A stretch of DNA of 64,000 nt from Meandrina meandrites. Lineage: Eukaryota; Cnidaria; Anthozoa; Scleractinia; Meandrinidae. Positions 9,516 to 42,823 of this stretch are shown piece by piece (position 1 is the first letter of the stretch; each line of letters begins with the position of its first letter). The notes under the pieces are model-generated. The model ran no database searches. It saw nothing but the letters and a program-made list of their open reading frames with translations, and had not been told where the DNA came from. The translations under genes were made by a program, and so were the position numbers. The stretch lies in assembly GCA_963693305.1 (NCBI GenBank), contig OY855913.1, positions 20,211,015 to 20,275,014 on the forward strand. The letters are read 5' to 3'.

Positions 9516-11849
9516 TTAAGGACGATCCAGTTGGCTTGTGACGACACCGTCAGAAAAATTAAGTTTGACAGCGATGATAAAACCATTCCAACTTGACGAG
9601 CCTAACAGCGAGTTAGTGTTGTGCCCTAAACGCAACGCTAGCGCGCCTTCGAAGAATGCGTAATCAGCAACAAAACTCCAAAACTTATTTACCAACAGTG
9701 GCCAAAAAGGAGCAGACGGCCAATGCGGGGCAATTAACGTTCCACTGGCACCAGATTTAAACATGAAAATGAGAACTTTAGACAAAATTGGAATCGGTGG
9801 TACAAGTAGACAATTTTCGCCTCGCCAGTCCTGGAAAAACGCATCCACACCTGATGTCGCAGGGTTCCAGAATCTTGAAAAATATTTTGGAACTTTTCTG
9901 TTGTAGTAAGAGGCAAAACAATCCACAGTATATGGCCCCCAAAGACCGTCTAGTTGCTGAAAAAACTCGGGGGCAAGTTCCCAATCGTCATAATCAATTA
10001 TCTTGCTGAGGTAATCCGCCTTATCATTGAGAGATCGGGGCACCCACTGAATGTCCAAAACAATTCCCAATTTAAAGCAAAGCGAAAAAATATTAAAAGC
10101 TAACTTGTGAAGATTAAAGTGCATACTACCAACTTGCGCAATTCTTGCGGCCCCCTGGTTATCGGTAAACCACTCGACTCTTGAATTAGGCAGAAAAGAA
10201 CTGAATGAACTAAGGACGAACTGTACAGCTAATAATTCACGGTAAGTGGAACTCTCCTGACGTTCAGCCTCAGTAAACATCCTATGAGCACAAATATCTT
10301 TCCCGTCAATATGGCCAGCGCAAGCAACATCACTTGCATCTGAATAAATAGAAACAAATGGAGTGACCGAATCTGACACGCTTCTAGTGTTAACGGAACG
10401 AAGATTGTTCTTCCAAAACTCAAGTTCAACTACACAGTATCTATCAAGCAAAAATACACTATCCCAATTCTGGGCGGCAGCCACAGACATCTGACAATGC
10501 CTTGTCATAATTCGAGCGAGGTTTCCTAAAACGGGACTCATAGATATGATCTTTCCAACAATGGAAGCCAAACTTCTTGCTGATAACGCACGAGGTTGTA
10601 GGGCGCTGTCAATGTGGGACAAGGCCTTATCTATTCTTGACTCAGTAATGCTAATGTTTCCTTGAATTCCATCCCAAACAATACCAAGCCAAACAATAAA
10701 TTGTACAGGAACCCAAACTGACTTGTCGTCATTAGATATGAAGCCCGCCGCGGCAAGGTCTGATCTAAGAATGTTCGAATGAATTAGGCTCAACGACTCA
10801 GTAGGCTCAACGTCAAAACCATCATCGAGGTAAACAACGGCACGTATTCCCTGAGATCTCCAATGCCTTACTAAAGGTCTGAGCAACTTGGTGAAAATGT
10901 AAGGCGCCGAAGATAAACCAAACGGGAGAACTGTAAACATAAAGAAACTAGGTTCCCCATCAGACATCACCCAGCTAAAACCGAGGAATGGCTGGTGTTC
11001 TGGAAAAATATCCAAATGATGATATCCACTTTTGAGATCAAATTTGGTGAAGTAGCTACCTTTCTCAAAATAGTCTAGCCCAACTCTCCAGTCCTCGAAC
11101 TTGAATTTTTGCTTAAAAACGTGGTGATTGATGTACCTTAAATCCAAAATCAAACGTCTTTTTCCGCAACTTTGAACCGAAACAGAAAGCGGATTGATAA
11201 CGTAGAGGCAACTCTTCGGAACTTGACAAACTCTTCCCGATGAAAGCAACTCAAGAATAGCTGAGTGAACGAACTCGGAATGTTCTAAAGCAGAACGGTT
11301 ATTACTAAATTCTGCTGGAGGCGGAGAAACATAAAACGGAATTTTGTACCCTTGTCTAATACAGTCGATGATAAAAGGTGGTGCGCCAATCTTCTCCCAA
11401 AACGGAACATGAGCTTTTAGTCTCCCCTTCACACCTGGCGGAACTGACCCAGGGACCAGTGAACCAGACTCTACCTCAAAAGAAGGCAAAAACAAATTTT
11501 CTACCTTAATGATATCTTCAAAACATCCGACCGCATCATCATGTTCAAATAGTTGACTGTCGCTCGTCTGGTCTGCGGGATTGCTCTCCAGATGTACTGC
11601 CTGAACCAAGTCTGGTTGTGTTTCTGTAATTCCCGAATCCAGGACCGTCGCCGAGCCTCCCGCAACTTGAACTCCAGTGACCTCTCTTTCCGCATCTGAA
11701 GCAGATGTCTGCTGGAGAAGGCATTCTACGGCCTGAAAAACGAAAAAACAAAGAACGCACAGCAGAAAACCTTCACTGAAGAAAAAATAAAAACGTAGAA
11801 AAAATAAAACAAACAAGAAATCTACAAGCACCGTCGAGTAGTGTCGCAC
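9516..11849 (-). CDS. DIRS-type retrotransposon RT-RNase H polyprotein
   Basis: A 777-codon frame. After an acidic N-terminal stretch comes a reverse transcriptase with the palm motifs TKFDLKSGYHH and VVYLDDGFDV (YLDD at about 10821-10832), then an RNase H with SDAS, YRELLA, TDNQ and a final NDKAD carrying the acidic residues. The tail (VDCFASYYNRK, DAFFQDW, LIAPHWPSAPFWP) is typical of DIRS elements and may correspond to their methyltransferase-like region. It copies the element's RNA into DNA. The frame has no ATG before the RT and its first 30 or so codons look like intron or UTR sequence. Translation probably depends on the overlapping gag frame at 11545-11760 or on a splice at CAG ahead of GCCGTAGAATG near 11727. 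No internal stops. Confidence 0.9.
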   Translation of the reverse strand: MRHYSTVLVDFLFVLFFLRFYFFFSEGFLLCVLCFFVFQAVECLLQQTSASDAEREVTGVQVAGGSATVLDSGITETQPDLVQAVHLESNPADQTSDSQLFEHDDAVGCFEDIIKVENLFLPSFEVESGSLVPGSVPPGVKGRLKAHVPFWEKIGAPPFIIDCIRQGYKIPFYVSPPPAEFSNNRSALEHSEFVHSAILELLSSGRVCQVPKSCLYVINPLSVSVQSCGKRRLILDLRYINHHVFKQKFKFEDWRVGLDYFEKGSYFTKFDLKSGYHHLDIFPEHQPFLGFSWVMSDGEPSFFMFTVLPFGLSSAPYIFTKLLRPLVRHWRSQGIRAVVYLDDGFDVEPTESLSLIHSNILRSDLAAAGFISNDDKSVWVPVQFIVWLGIVWDGIQGNISITESRIDKALSHIDSALQPRALSARSLASIVGKIISMSPVLGNLARIMTRHCQMSVAAAQNWDSVFLLDRYCVVELEFWKNNLRSVNTRSVSDSVTPFVSIYSDASDVACAGHIDGKDICAHRMFTEAERQESSTYRELLAVQFVLSSFSSFLPNSRVEWFTDNQGAARIAQVGSMHFNLHKLAFNIFSLCFKLGIVLDIQWVPRSLNDKADYLSKIIDYDDWELAPEFFQQLDGLWGPYTVDCFASYYNRKVPKYFSRFWNPATSGVDAFFQDWRGENCLLVPPIPILSKVLIFMFKSGASGTLIAPHWPSAPFWPLLVNKFWSFVADYAFFEGALALRLGHNTNSLLGSSSWNGFIIAVKLNFSDGVVTSQLDRP
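11545..11760 (-). CDS. gag zinc-knuckle remnant (C terminus), overlapping RT frame
   Basis: In the frame one base downstream-shifted from RT, a short reading frame contains ICFRCGKRGHWSSSC, an exact C-x2-C-x4-H-x4-C zinc knuckle as in retroelement Gag proteins that bind RNA. It ends at a stop about 216 bp inside the RT frame, so gag and RT would be joined by a frameshift or separate starts. No N-terminal gag region is visible upstream, so this copy is either 5' truncated or has an upstream gag exon that I could not recognise. A good acceptor (TTTTTCAG) precedes the knuckle. Confidence 0.65.
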   Translation of the reverse strand: MRSLFFRFSGRRMPSPADICFRCGKRGHWSSSCGRLGDGPGFGNYRNTTRLGSGSTSGEQSRRPDERQSTI

Positions 11850-11940
11850 TTGATGAATATATCAACCTATTCACTCCTTATATATATTCCAACTGGAGTC
11901 TCGAGAGACTCCACGTGCTAACACAAGATGTGTTAGCATA
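11850..11940 (-). promoter_or_regulatory. Candidate retroelement promoter with TATA and two hairpins
   Basis: Upstream of the RT frame on the minus strand lies ATATATATAAGG (11878-11890). Just above it are an 8-bp-stem hairpin (11895-11912, GGAGTCTC/GAGACTCC) and a 9-bp-stem hairpin (11917-11937, GCTAACACA/TGTGTTAGC). The arrangement fits an internal or terminal promoter of the element. No transcription data are available. Confidence 0.45.
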
Positions 11941-13152
11941 AATCACATGCATGCTCACGCTGAACTTCCGAAGGAAAATACATTTTACGGCTACCTGGCG
12001 ACTTCACCCGACCATGTATTTACAACTTGAGATCAGACTCTACTTTTCCAGTTTATTTTCTCGGTTTCCAGCGTACTCGCTCCTGTAGAACAGAGAATTG
12101 AAGCAAATCTTGACCACCAGTGTATGCTGGTCTGTGCCAAAATTGTTGCTTTTCCCCTCATTGCTCCCACTCAAAGAACAGGATTCCTTTGTGCCTCGGT
12201 AGAAACATTTATTGCATCGTCGTGTAGCGCTTCCCCCAGCTAACGAAAGAGTTTTCAGACGCGTACACAAGAAGACGCACACATTAAAACAAAAGATAAC
12301 TTTAATTTCTTTCCATACAGGCAATTCGAATTCGTCAATGTTAAATCTATTAAATAAGCTGGATCAGGAAAAAAAGAACTCCGAAAATAGATTTATAGTC
12401 CAAGTATACTCTGTGTATATTTACAAATAAGCGTTCTGCTAATATATTTTCTTTCCTCTTTGTGAAAAAGTGCAACTTCATTGTCCTGACTGTGCTGCAC
12501 GTACGAACAGAGTAGTGTGTCAAACTATGTCCTCTTGCGACACATCCAGCATGTCGGCTGTTGAGGAAAAAACATTTCAAAAACTCATTAAGAGTTCATA
12601 AAAAAATCCAAAAGAAATTAATTTTTAATGAGTGTCTTTATATCTGATAAGGACACGGCTAAACTTAACGTCCAATTTCCTAGGCCAAAATAGCCCATAT
12701 CTACATATTAGTGCAAGAATGAGTTGATCTACATCAGGAGACTTTAAAGCCGTTCAATAAATTCGCAGTTCGTGTTTTATCAAGTGTAAAACACTCGGCT
12801 GCGCCCCGTATAGAAATGTGTCGTACAATGGCACCCCGATGCGAGAAACCCCTTTATAACGAAGTCCTCGGTATAATTAACAATAATGAACTTCTCACAA
12901 GGGGACACCTTATGGATTGTCTGTAGGTGTCGAGTAATGGGGATTCTGCTGCCTGTTAGTGTTCCCTGTAGGGCCCCACCCCTTGCTGTGGGGTTGCTGA
13001 ATAAATGCTACTTTGCCGTGATAACCGGGAGCAGGACTGCATGTCCCCTTGTGGAAAATATTCCAAAGTAAAAGCTATAACTGTAGACAGCATTTATCAG
13101 GTTCGGAAAGCGTGGTTAGAGAAATTGAAGACCGAGGCATTAATCATTACAG
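11941..13152. other. Intergenic / 3' flank of ZNRF3-like gene
   Basis: No supported gene. AATAAA on the minus strand near 12209 could end the ZNRF3-like transcript. An ORF at 12040-12324 has no gag or other family feature. Confidence 0.4.
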
Positions 13153-25794
<12,642 letters not shown>

Positions 25795-28700
25795 CGCAAG
25801 TCCAGGCAAAATTTACGAGTAACTCCAGTCAAGTGTAGTCCAAATATGAGCTAGTCTCGCCTCAGCATAGCCGTGAACATGCACGACCGCGTAGCTGGTT
25901 ATTAAACTCTCTCCCGACCGCAGGACCGCTGAAGGAGGTGATTCCTTTGGGGGTACGTGTTGTTTATGAGCGCAGTTGAATATTACTCGTGTGCTTTTTG
26001 TTATTGTTCCAATGCGCGCCGCGCCGCTGTTGCTGCAAGCTGACCGTCACAGGGACCGCCTCTGTCGATCAATCATTTAATCTGTCAAAAAATAATTAAA
26101 AAATCATTAATGGTTTGGCCTGGTGGATTAACTTAACTTTTACCGAAAAACAAAGTACCTCGGACGCCCTCATTCGGCTGGCTGGGCTAAATTGGCTGAG
26201 CAAATGTGTCCATTAGGCGCTGTTCAAAAGTGCCTTCATCGAGTGACTTACTTAACCAGTTGAAAGCGAACCGCTGTTCAACAAAGGCGCCGAGTGCGAA
26301 ATATTAAAAGCTGCAAAGGCGGAGCTTGGAAAGCTCTCATTTATCTGCCCTCTTTGTGCGTTTTTTATTGCAATGCTAATTAAATAATCCGAGAAAAACG
26401 AAGAGATCGTTCTTGAAAACGGACCGACCGGCTTATAGCCTTTTCGGTTCTACTGTATCATTGTGCAGTGCTGTTCCGCGGTGTTACACGATTGTTCAGC
26501 GTCGTTTATTAGGCGAGGGAGGTTATTAAAATATCAATATTCCAACTAAGCGGATTTTATGCGTTTTACAAGATCTCACTAGCAACAAGCCCCGATGGCT
26601 ATTCATCCTTGTTGTTTTCGTTGCTTAAATTAAAAATTCTAACTAAAATGAGCGGAAGAGAAAGCTTCTAAAATTCCACTCGATGCCCGTTTTCACAATT
26701 TTTCTCGCGATTTATGAAGGTTTGCAGTGCATCTGTATATAGCTTTTCCCTGACAATTTACCCATAGAGGCGTTTTAATATTTTATGGTTCAATGTCCTT
26801 TGCTGTACACCGCTCCAATAATGCTCTGGGAAATATAATTGACCCGAGCCGCACGCTGCTGAATAGACGTCGTTAATTGAAACTTTGTTTCACCGCAATA
26901 GCCCTAATAACGCTAGGAAAATAATATTATTCTGTATTATTGCCGACGAAATTAACTTGAACAAGTCGGGAACCGATCCGAAATTTCAAGCGCCTTACAA
27001 GATGTGCTTCGTTGTTGGTTGTGAGTGAAATAAAACCTCAGGGCCACAGTCGAAAGCAATACTCTCGAAAATCGCGATTAAACATTGTCGTTGGCGACAA
27101 ACGATTCACTAAATATTCATCCGGCCAATTTATTGCCTGGCGACTCAAACCAACACCTTTTAATCGGCCATTTGTCGCGCGACATGTGGCACATTAGGTT
27201 TTAAAAGGGGCGCGAGGCGGTTCCAGGGTGTTTTTTTAACGTATTCTTGCTCTGCTATTGGGTAAATCTACCTTCTCTCTCTCGCCCTTAAGTGCGATTT
27301 CGATCGTCCATCTTCTGTGTAAATAGTCTAATTGAGCTCACTTGAATAAGAAAATTGTGCTCAAAATGTGGCACTTTCTGTCAGAGTGATTTACAAAAAA
27401 AAAAATGCGCGCGAATTAATTCATGGTCGTCACGAGGAAAATAGTCTCGGCAAACAAATTACTTTTAAAAAGGTCTTTTAAAACGAGTCACCGAAGGGGC
27501 CGCTCATGTGATGCGCTAGAGTATGACGAATGCAAATTTGTTCATTTGCGAGAGAACGTCGCAAATACCAGTTCAGTTGAACAAGGTTTTAAGAGCGATG
27601 TGCTAATGAAAAAGGCTAATTGCGCCTGTTACATGCACTCTTGACGTGAAATTAAATTTTGCTGTACTCTGCCGCGGAAAAATGTGGAAGTGAATCGTGG
27701 AATATGGCAGCAAAAAAGAGAATTGATGCATTTTTAAGATTATTAATTGCTGAGCGCCATAGCGCCGCGGTGTCTCGCCTTCACGAGCTTTGCGTTTTAT
27801 CCAATAACGTGCTGTCCATTTGGGTTAGCTCTTCAAAATTGAGCGATTTTGTTTAACAAATTAGTTTGGCATCTTGGGTGAACAAATGGCGAAAGATTGT
27901 TTTTGTTAGCTACGTGACTTTGTAAAGGAAGTTGTCCGTGGGGTTATGAAGCCTCACAACTACTATAGCTGCGTAGTTTGATAGGGTTTTACTATATTGG
28001 CTTCTTATCTGCACGCAAGCGGTTTTAAGTTGCCTTTTCTATTGTGCGTTTTTCTCCGCAAACACTCAGATGGGCGCGTTGAAAATGAAAGCGAAGGAAA
28101 CTTTATAGCGCTCCAAATAACTCGTTATCTTAAGAGGAACGTGTTATCAAATTGATTCGCGCTACAAAGGGGGCCGATATTTACCCGTTTTGGCTTTCTT
28201 CCGACGGATTAAAATAGCAAAAAAATTGAAAGCAACGGGCGAATTGACTTCAAGGATGCTTGATCATTAGGTATTTGCAAAATATCAGTGGGATGCGTTT
28301 GAAATTTTGGATGGAATTTAATAAATAAGGGAAAACTATAGAAAGTTTGTCGGCACACGAGTAGAATGTTCATCAAAAAGACTGAACGATTTTTTCAATT
28401 GACATTCGTTGTCCAAGCGCTTCCTTTCGGCAGAGTTTGCTTCGTCTAGACCGCCTGATTGCCTTCCTTCGCTAAACAAACAGTGGAAAGTTTCATCATA
28501 ATACGTCAGTTTTGAGTTCACTTCGCGGTTTCAAGCTGCTTTAGTTTCATTCGCTGGGCTACGCGCACGAAACGGGCTTAACCTTTTGTTTGATCCCGTG
28601 GCTTGTTATTTCTTAAATGGGTGGTAAGAGCTATTCAATCGAGCTTATGCAATTTTAATGACTTTAGTTATCATTTGAATTACATTTTAAAAGACGCAAT

Positions 28701-30277
28701 TACTCTCCAAGCTGTAGCGGGCTGTTTTAAATTGTAGTCGTTTTATGTTGTGTTCACTCAGCCCTTTCCGAACCTTCTAGTAATACTTCTAATATTCTGT
28801 TCTCGCATAGTGCTCTATTTAATTCATAATAACTTTTTAACGCTACAAACCTGGTGCAACCAACTCGCAGCACGCGGCTATAAAACATCGCTTAACGGCT
28901 TTGTTAGATTCTGTTTCAACTTACCCTATCTCTGTGATTGCCGTGTTGTTGTTTTTGCGGAAAATGATAAAACCACATCAAACACTCGGCCAGAATTCCC
29001 ATTGGTTGCTCACGTGGCTTCGTTTCACGACACAAACTTGAAAATTCCGGGGCTTGGAAAACCCCTCCTCGAGTCTTGAAAATCCGTGGATGTTTGTAGT
29101 CTTTAAACTCGGCCCTATTGTCGTTATTAGTTACAACTACGGACCATAAGATTGTTGTTAGTGATTGCAATACATTTCTCGTGATGTTAGTGTATGCAGA
29201 AGTTTAAGGGGCCTACTGTTAATGCCTTAACTAAAGCTTGCTGCTAGTCTTCCAGTCAATTGCTATTGGTATAACAAAGAAACGTCCATTGCGGATACGT
29301 TAGCTGGTGTTATCTTTAAGCTGGTTTAATAAACTACACCAGTGTAAATGTGCTCTCTTGCCTCTTTCCTTTCTCGCTTTATCAGCGAGTGTCGTGCGAC
29401 GGAGTGTGTATAGCCAAGCAAAGTCCTTGATCGTGGTTTGTTCAGTTTTAGCCGATGAGTCATAGAAATGCGTGATATTGTGCTTTTACGAAAAAACTGT
29501 AATTTCAATGCGGTTTACCAATAACTACAATAGTCAACAGCTGTTTATGATCGCGTAGCCGTTTTCAGTTATTGTAAGAAAGGTCAAGAAAAAATTATTA
29601 AAATTGAGCACGTCCGTTCTCCATGGACTAGCCTCCGTTTTACTCCGCGCTGGGCAGTTTTATTCGAGTATTTTTCACGATATTGAAGCTGAATTTTTGC
29701 TATTGAACTTTAAGACAAGCGTGACAACTTTTAAGTGTTGTGGGCTCGATTATTGGAGCCACAAATATGCAATAAACACTCTCAAAAAAAATCGGCACAC
29801 AGCATGTGGCCCACAATGAAAACACTTCATTTCGGTTTGTAGATTAAAAGAAAACCTCATCATTACATCGGCCCGGCGGCGCCGCGAGCATCACTAAGGG
29901 CCAAGCTGCATGAATGAGGAAATTTTGTCGCGGAAAATAATTGCTGTGGTAACAAAGATTCCCGGGTCATCCGCCCACCTTGGAAACGTGTTTCGGAAGC
30001 ACATCGATCTCCGAAGCAACACTTTGTTTTCTTTTTTTCGCCGGAATTTAGCAGCGTGGGAAACGTGTTTCGGAAGTTTCTGAAATACTTCAAAATATTT
30101 TCTTGTATCCGAGAAATAACGCACTTGCTTCCGAAAGATGTTTCCTGCGCGGCGTAAGAGGAACCGGCAAAATGTTTCCGCGTTTAGCTTCTGTCTAGCT
30201 TTTCCAGCTTCCTTTGTCTGCCCCCCATTATTGTTCACTGAGGATACCAAGACGTTAAGTATCGACCATTTGTTTAA
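25795..30277. other. Intergenic, upstream of ZNRF3-like gene
   Basis: No gene recognised. The first few hundred bases must include the ZNRF3-like promoter; no TATA box is evident. Open frames here are short and without family features. Confidence 0.4.
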
Positions 30278-30651
30278 CGGACACTGTCACCAATTTCTTA
30301 GGATAACTTTGAAAAGGCGAAAGAAATTCTAATCACAGGAGAACCAAACATACTGGTTCAGTTTCACTTAAAACTACCCAACCAGTTCTCTGAGAATGTA
30401 AAATTTAGTGTGTTTGGCTGCGGATCGCCAGGATGCGAATGGCTGCAACTTGAAAACATTTTTTCAAGCTTTTCCTTTGTTTCGTGGAAAAATCGTCCGT
30501 AGCTGGCTATGGTTTGTAATTCCTTTGAGAAAACCAGTAGATTTCTTTCTCTTGACTTTCTGGGAGTATTCTGCGCACGTAAAAAAGCATTTCATTTCAT
30601 CTTTAGCACATTTTCACCCGAAAACGTAAAAATCCCCGTGACAGTGCCCCT
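30278..30651 (-). mobile_element. piggyBac-like MITE, copy 2 (intact)
   Basis: It is flanked by TTAA on both sides (30274-30277 and 30652-30655), the piggyBac target duplication. The ends are CGGACACTGTCACC and GTGACAGTGCCCCT. At 374 bp it is the uninterrupted version of the element at 6927-7576, in opposite orientation. No transposase frame. Confidence 0.78.
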
Positions 30652-30925
30652 TTAAATTGGTAGATTTCCAGTATGGCATACATCTCGGTAGCTAGAGCCA
30701 GAGACACTTAACATTCGGTGGTATTCAGTTAGTAGAACATAGCGAATCTTGCAGAACAATTAATTAACAGTGAAACAACAAAGTTACCACAAACCAGAGC
30801 GAGCTGCGTTTCGGTCGATGAAATCAAATGAGCGGTGAATGGTGAGATCAAAAAATTAAAGTGCACGGAGAACATCGCCATTTTTCCTGTGGCCCCTTTT
30901 CTCGAATAGACCATATTCGTATTCT

Positions 30926-31059
30926 CGGTATTGGACTGGAACTAGCTTGCAATTGAGGCTAATGCGGGGAATCTTTTCAAATGCAAATCACTTGAAGCTC
31001 TTTTTAATGATATGCACCCGCATTAGCCTCCACTGCACGCTAGTTCCAGTCCAATACCG
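30926..31059. mobile_element. Foldback MITE with about 42-bp arms
   Basis: The left arm starts CGGTATTGGACTGGAACTAG and the right arm is its near-perfect reverse complement, ending CTAGTTCCAGTCCAATACCG. The arms are separated by about 50 bp. Non-coding. Confidence 0.75.
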
Positions 31060-31176
31060 CATCCGCCTTAACAAACTCGTCTCTACTGGGAAAATTGAGG
31101 GCAAGAAGTGAAAAAATATTGTAGAGAGAAGCGATTCCTTGGTCAGGCACCTGCATTCGTGACCCTTGTCAAAGGC

Positions 31177-31395
31177 CATTGACTGACTGACTGATCATAA
31201 CTGAGTGACCAAGTGACTGCCGGACTGTTTGTCTGTTTGATTGACTGAGTGACCGACCGACCGACCGACCGACCGACCGACCGACCGACCGACCGACCGA
31301 CCGACCGACCGACCGACCGACCGACCGCTGACTGACTGACTGACTGACTGACTAACTTGCTGACCGACTGGCTGACTCACTGACCTTCTCGCTGA
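31177..31395. repeat. (CCGA)n / (GACT)n compound microsatellite
   Basis: About 19 uninterrupted CCGA units (31251-31327) are flanked by GACT-type units. Reading frames across it (Ser-Val-Gly-Arg repeats) are by-products. Confidence 0.95.
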
Positions 31396-34300
31396 CTGTG
31401 ATATGCAAAAATATTTTGACAAATATTTTATGTTTACAAACTGAACATTTCATACTGAAATCACATTTTAACAAAATTAGGAGTCGACACATTATATGGC
31501 ACTGTATTGCCATTTGCGCAGCATTTCCTGAGCCACTTCCACTAGAATGAAAATCAATCAGTGCCGTTCTTAGCTAGCAAGAGCCAAAAGCAAGTCAGAG
31601 GAGCAAGTGGAGTTTAATAGGGAGCTTTAGCAAATTACGACGGCAACGGCAACGAGAACGTCACCAAACAAAAGGTTTACTGAGCGAAGAATTGCTGTCA
31701 ATGGCTGTGCACGTGCGTTTGAAGTCTTGGTACATTTCATTGCCGTTCTCTGAGAAACAACCACGTGAAATGACCAAATTCAGTGTATTTTGGACAACGT
31801 GAACCATGACGGCTAATTTTTGATTTTTCTATTTGGAGTTGAATGCTTTCTTTACATATTCAGCTTGAGCCAGTTCTTAAACCGATAGATACACTGAATG
31901 CATCTGGATAATCGCGAGATTCTCAAGTAAAATATAAATTCATTTTTCACCAGGCGTTGTCCTTGGGTATAAAAATGCGCCCTCTATCACTACTTTGAGC
32001 GGGACAAGGTGTTGCGTAGATTAATCGCTTCTTTCAAAATTTTGTAAAAAAAAAAAAGACTAACTATAATAATGAAAAGTCTACTGTCTACGAGTTTATT
32101 TCAACTCAACTAGTGTGATTTGTCGAGGACATCAACACTTCGCAGTGACCGCACTAGCGGTGCTGCATGATAAGCTACTCGGAAAAAAGAAAATCCGAGG
32201 TCTCTTTTAAAACAGGAGTCGGGCCTATGATCTCACGAACACCGTTTTGACGCCCTACCCCTCAACAACACGAGATTCTTGTGAGCTTGGTTATATAAAT
32301 ATCCTCATTAGATTTCTCGATACGAGCAGGCTCAGTGCAAGGATCTGCGCGGCTAGGCCCGACCGATTCTGATTCCCACGCTTGGCAGGAACTTCAAAAC
32401 TTGAAAAAAAGAAACCGCAAGCATTCTAATTCTCCGCCGTCACCACAGCTTATTTTGGAAATTGCCGCAAGTAATTAAAAACGTTATCGGCTGTTTTATG
32501 GTTTTAAAATCAAGTAGCAAACACCGTTTAATAGATATCCACCCGGCGATTCTTGATTTGCGCTTCCCTTTAAACCTCGAGCAATTTCGAAATATAACAC
32601 CTGCCCTATCGGTCGGTAATGACATTGCAATCCAGATTATTACTGATCCGTATCTTGGGAAGACACTGCCAGACAAATTTCCCATTATTTTTTTCGGTGT
32701 TTTTGTTGTTTACTTGAGTGCGGTGATTGCAGGTAAGTTGGAAGAAAAGCTTTCTTCTGATAACAGCTAGCGGCAAGAGAGGCCGAAAGGCTTAATAGCG
32801 TCACACGCTGAGAAATCAAAGTAAACCGTTGTGGTAATTAATAGATAACAAGGTTGGCAAAGAGTGAGAAAGTAAAAAATATATATGAAACGGCGCGTGA
32901 TTCTGATCACTGGAACTGCCGCATAGAAAAGCCGCACGGAGACCTCAGGGCTTTTACTGCTTGCATCTTCATTAGCTTGTTCTAGGACATCGACTTGCGC
33001 GAGAGCGAGCGAAAAGGAGAAAAAAGAAAATACTGAGATGCCTGTGATGCGATGTTCCTAAAATGACACGAAAAATTAGCGTGACATTCAAAAGACATGA
33101 GAATGTTAACGTTATAGAAAGAGAAGATGGTATATGCTAAACTTGGTAGAAATATGAAAAAGGTTTCACTTCCCATAGTGACTCGAGGTAATCGGAAAAC
33201 CAAAATTTAGTTTTCCCAACTGGACTCAAATCTATACTATATATCTATCCTTCCGCTCACGGACCGTCGGACCATCTAACACTAAGCTTTGACTGGTAGA
33301 CTCGTAATTTTGTCGACTTAGGAGAATGTGTGGCAAGAAACTGAAATGATGGTATATGGTTAAACTTAAAAATGCCAAAAAAAAATTTGATAGTCAGTGA
33401 CAACACTTTTCGAGTGGCCTTCGGTTTCCGATTGATTAAAAATGTTATAGCTTGGGCGCGTTGACTAGTTTTCTTCCAAAACATGTTAAATCCGCATTTG
33501 TATGATTATTCAGTAATGCTGGCCAACAATAAATACCTTGTTTCCACGGTGTATGAGGTGCTATACTGATAGACAAACTCGCTGAATACACATGAAATAA
33601 GCTTACTGACAACATCTGGAAAGACAACGAACAGTCCCTCGATTTTCGTACTCCATCGAGCTTGAAGCAGAAAAGAGCGGGAAAATTGCCCTGGGAAATC
33701 TGGGGACGAGACGCGCCATTTTTCAACTCGCGCCCTTTTTTGTTGTTTTTCGCTTCACGCTCGGACGGACCAAGACTCCACAAGAGGGACAGCTCGTTAT
33801 ATATTTGGTCGGATAAGCGAAAAAGACGAAAAAAAAAAGCAAAATCGATTGCACAGCTGTAGGTTTACAAGCTGTTTTCCTGAAGCAGTCAAAACATTAA
33901 AACCGAAATAACCGTCAACAATTTCCGCGACTACTGACAAATGCCATAAACCAATCAAAATGCGAGCTGGTGGGACGGGTCGGGCAGTCTCAGATGAATG
34001 CTTCGCTAGCCTTCAAACAACAGGAACAATGCCCCTAGCCCCAATTGAAATAATAGCAACTGTTACACTACAGGACCAGTAGAATTACAAGCTTACGAGA
34101 GCTGCTACACTGCTGACATGCAAAGAAGGAAAATATTGTATGTTCTTGACTTTCTTTGCACACTATTTTTATTTAATCGAGCACAAATACAAAGATCCAT
34201 AAAATTCACTGCTTTATTGAGTGAATAACATATTAACCTGTTCAATAAATTTATAAAATGTATATAACCAGGCAATTCCCTTGCGGTATAATTCCAATTT

Positions 34301-34468
34301 TTCGTGTAAATATATATTCTTTTGAAATTCGAACATGCACCTATCCCGTTCCCAAAACATGAATGCTTCAATTTCAGTGTCAAATATTTTCGACAGAGAT
34401 TCCAATAATCTTGTCTTCGCATCATCACCGTCCCGGTTTTTATCTTCGGCTGCACTCGCCTAAAGATG
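31396..34468. other. Intergenic between the two RING genes
   Basis: No supported gene. A frame at 32462-32770 includes a hydrophobic segment but has no ATG at its start, no splice support and no recognisable family. The part near 31618-31800 looks like dispersed repeat sequence, unproven from one copy. Confidence 0.4.

Positions 34469-42823
<8,355 letters not shown>

Noticed and set aside
12040..12324. Possible gag exon of the DIRS-type element
   Set aside because: The translation has no gag features. Its Cys/His spacing does not form a zinc knuckle.
31195..31422. Open frame of Ser-Val-Gly-Arg repeats
   Set aside because: Translation of the CCGA microsatellite.
32462..32770. 102-codon frame with a hydrophobic segment
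   Set aside because: No ATG start, no splice partners and no recognisable family.
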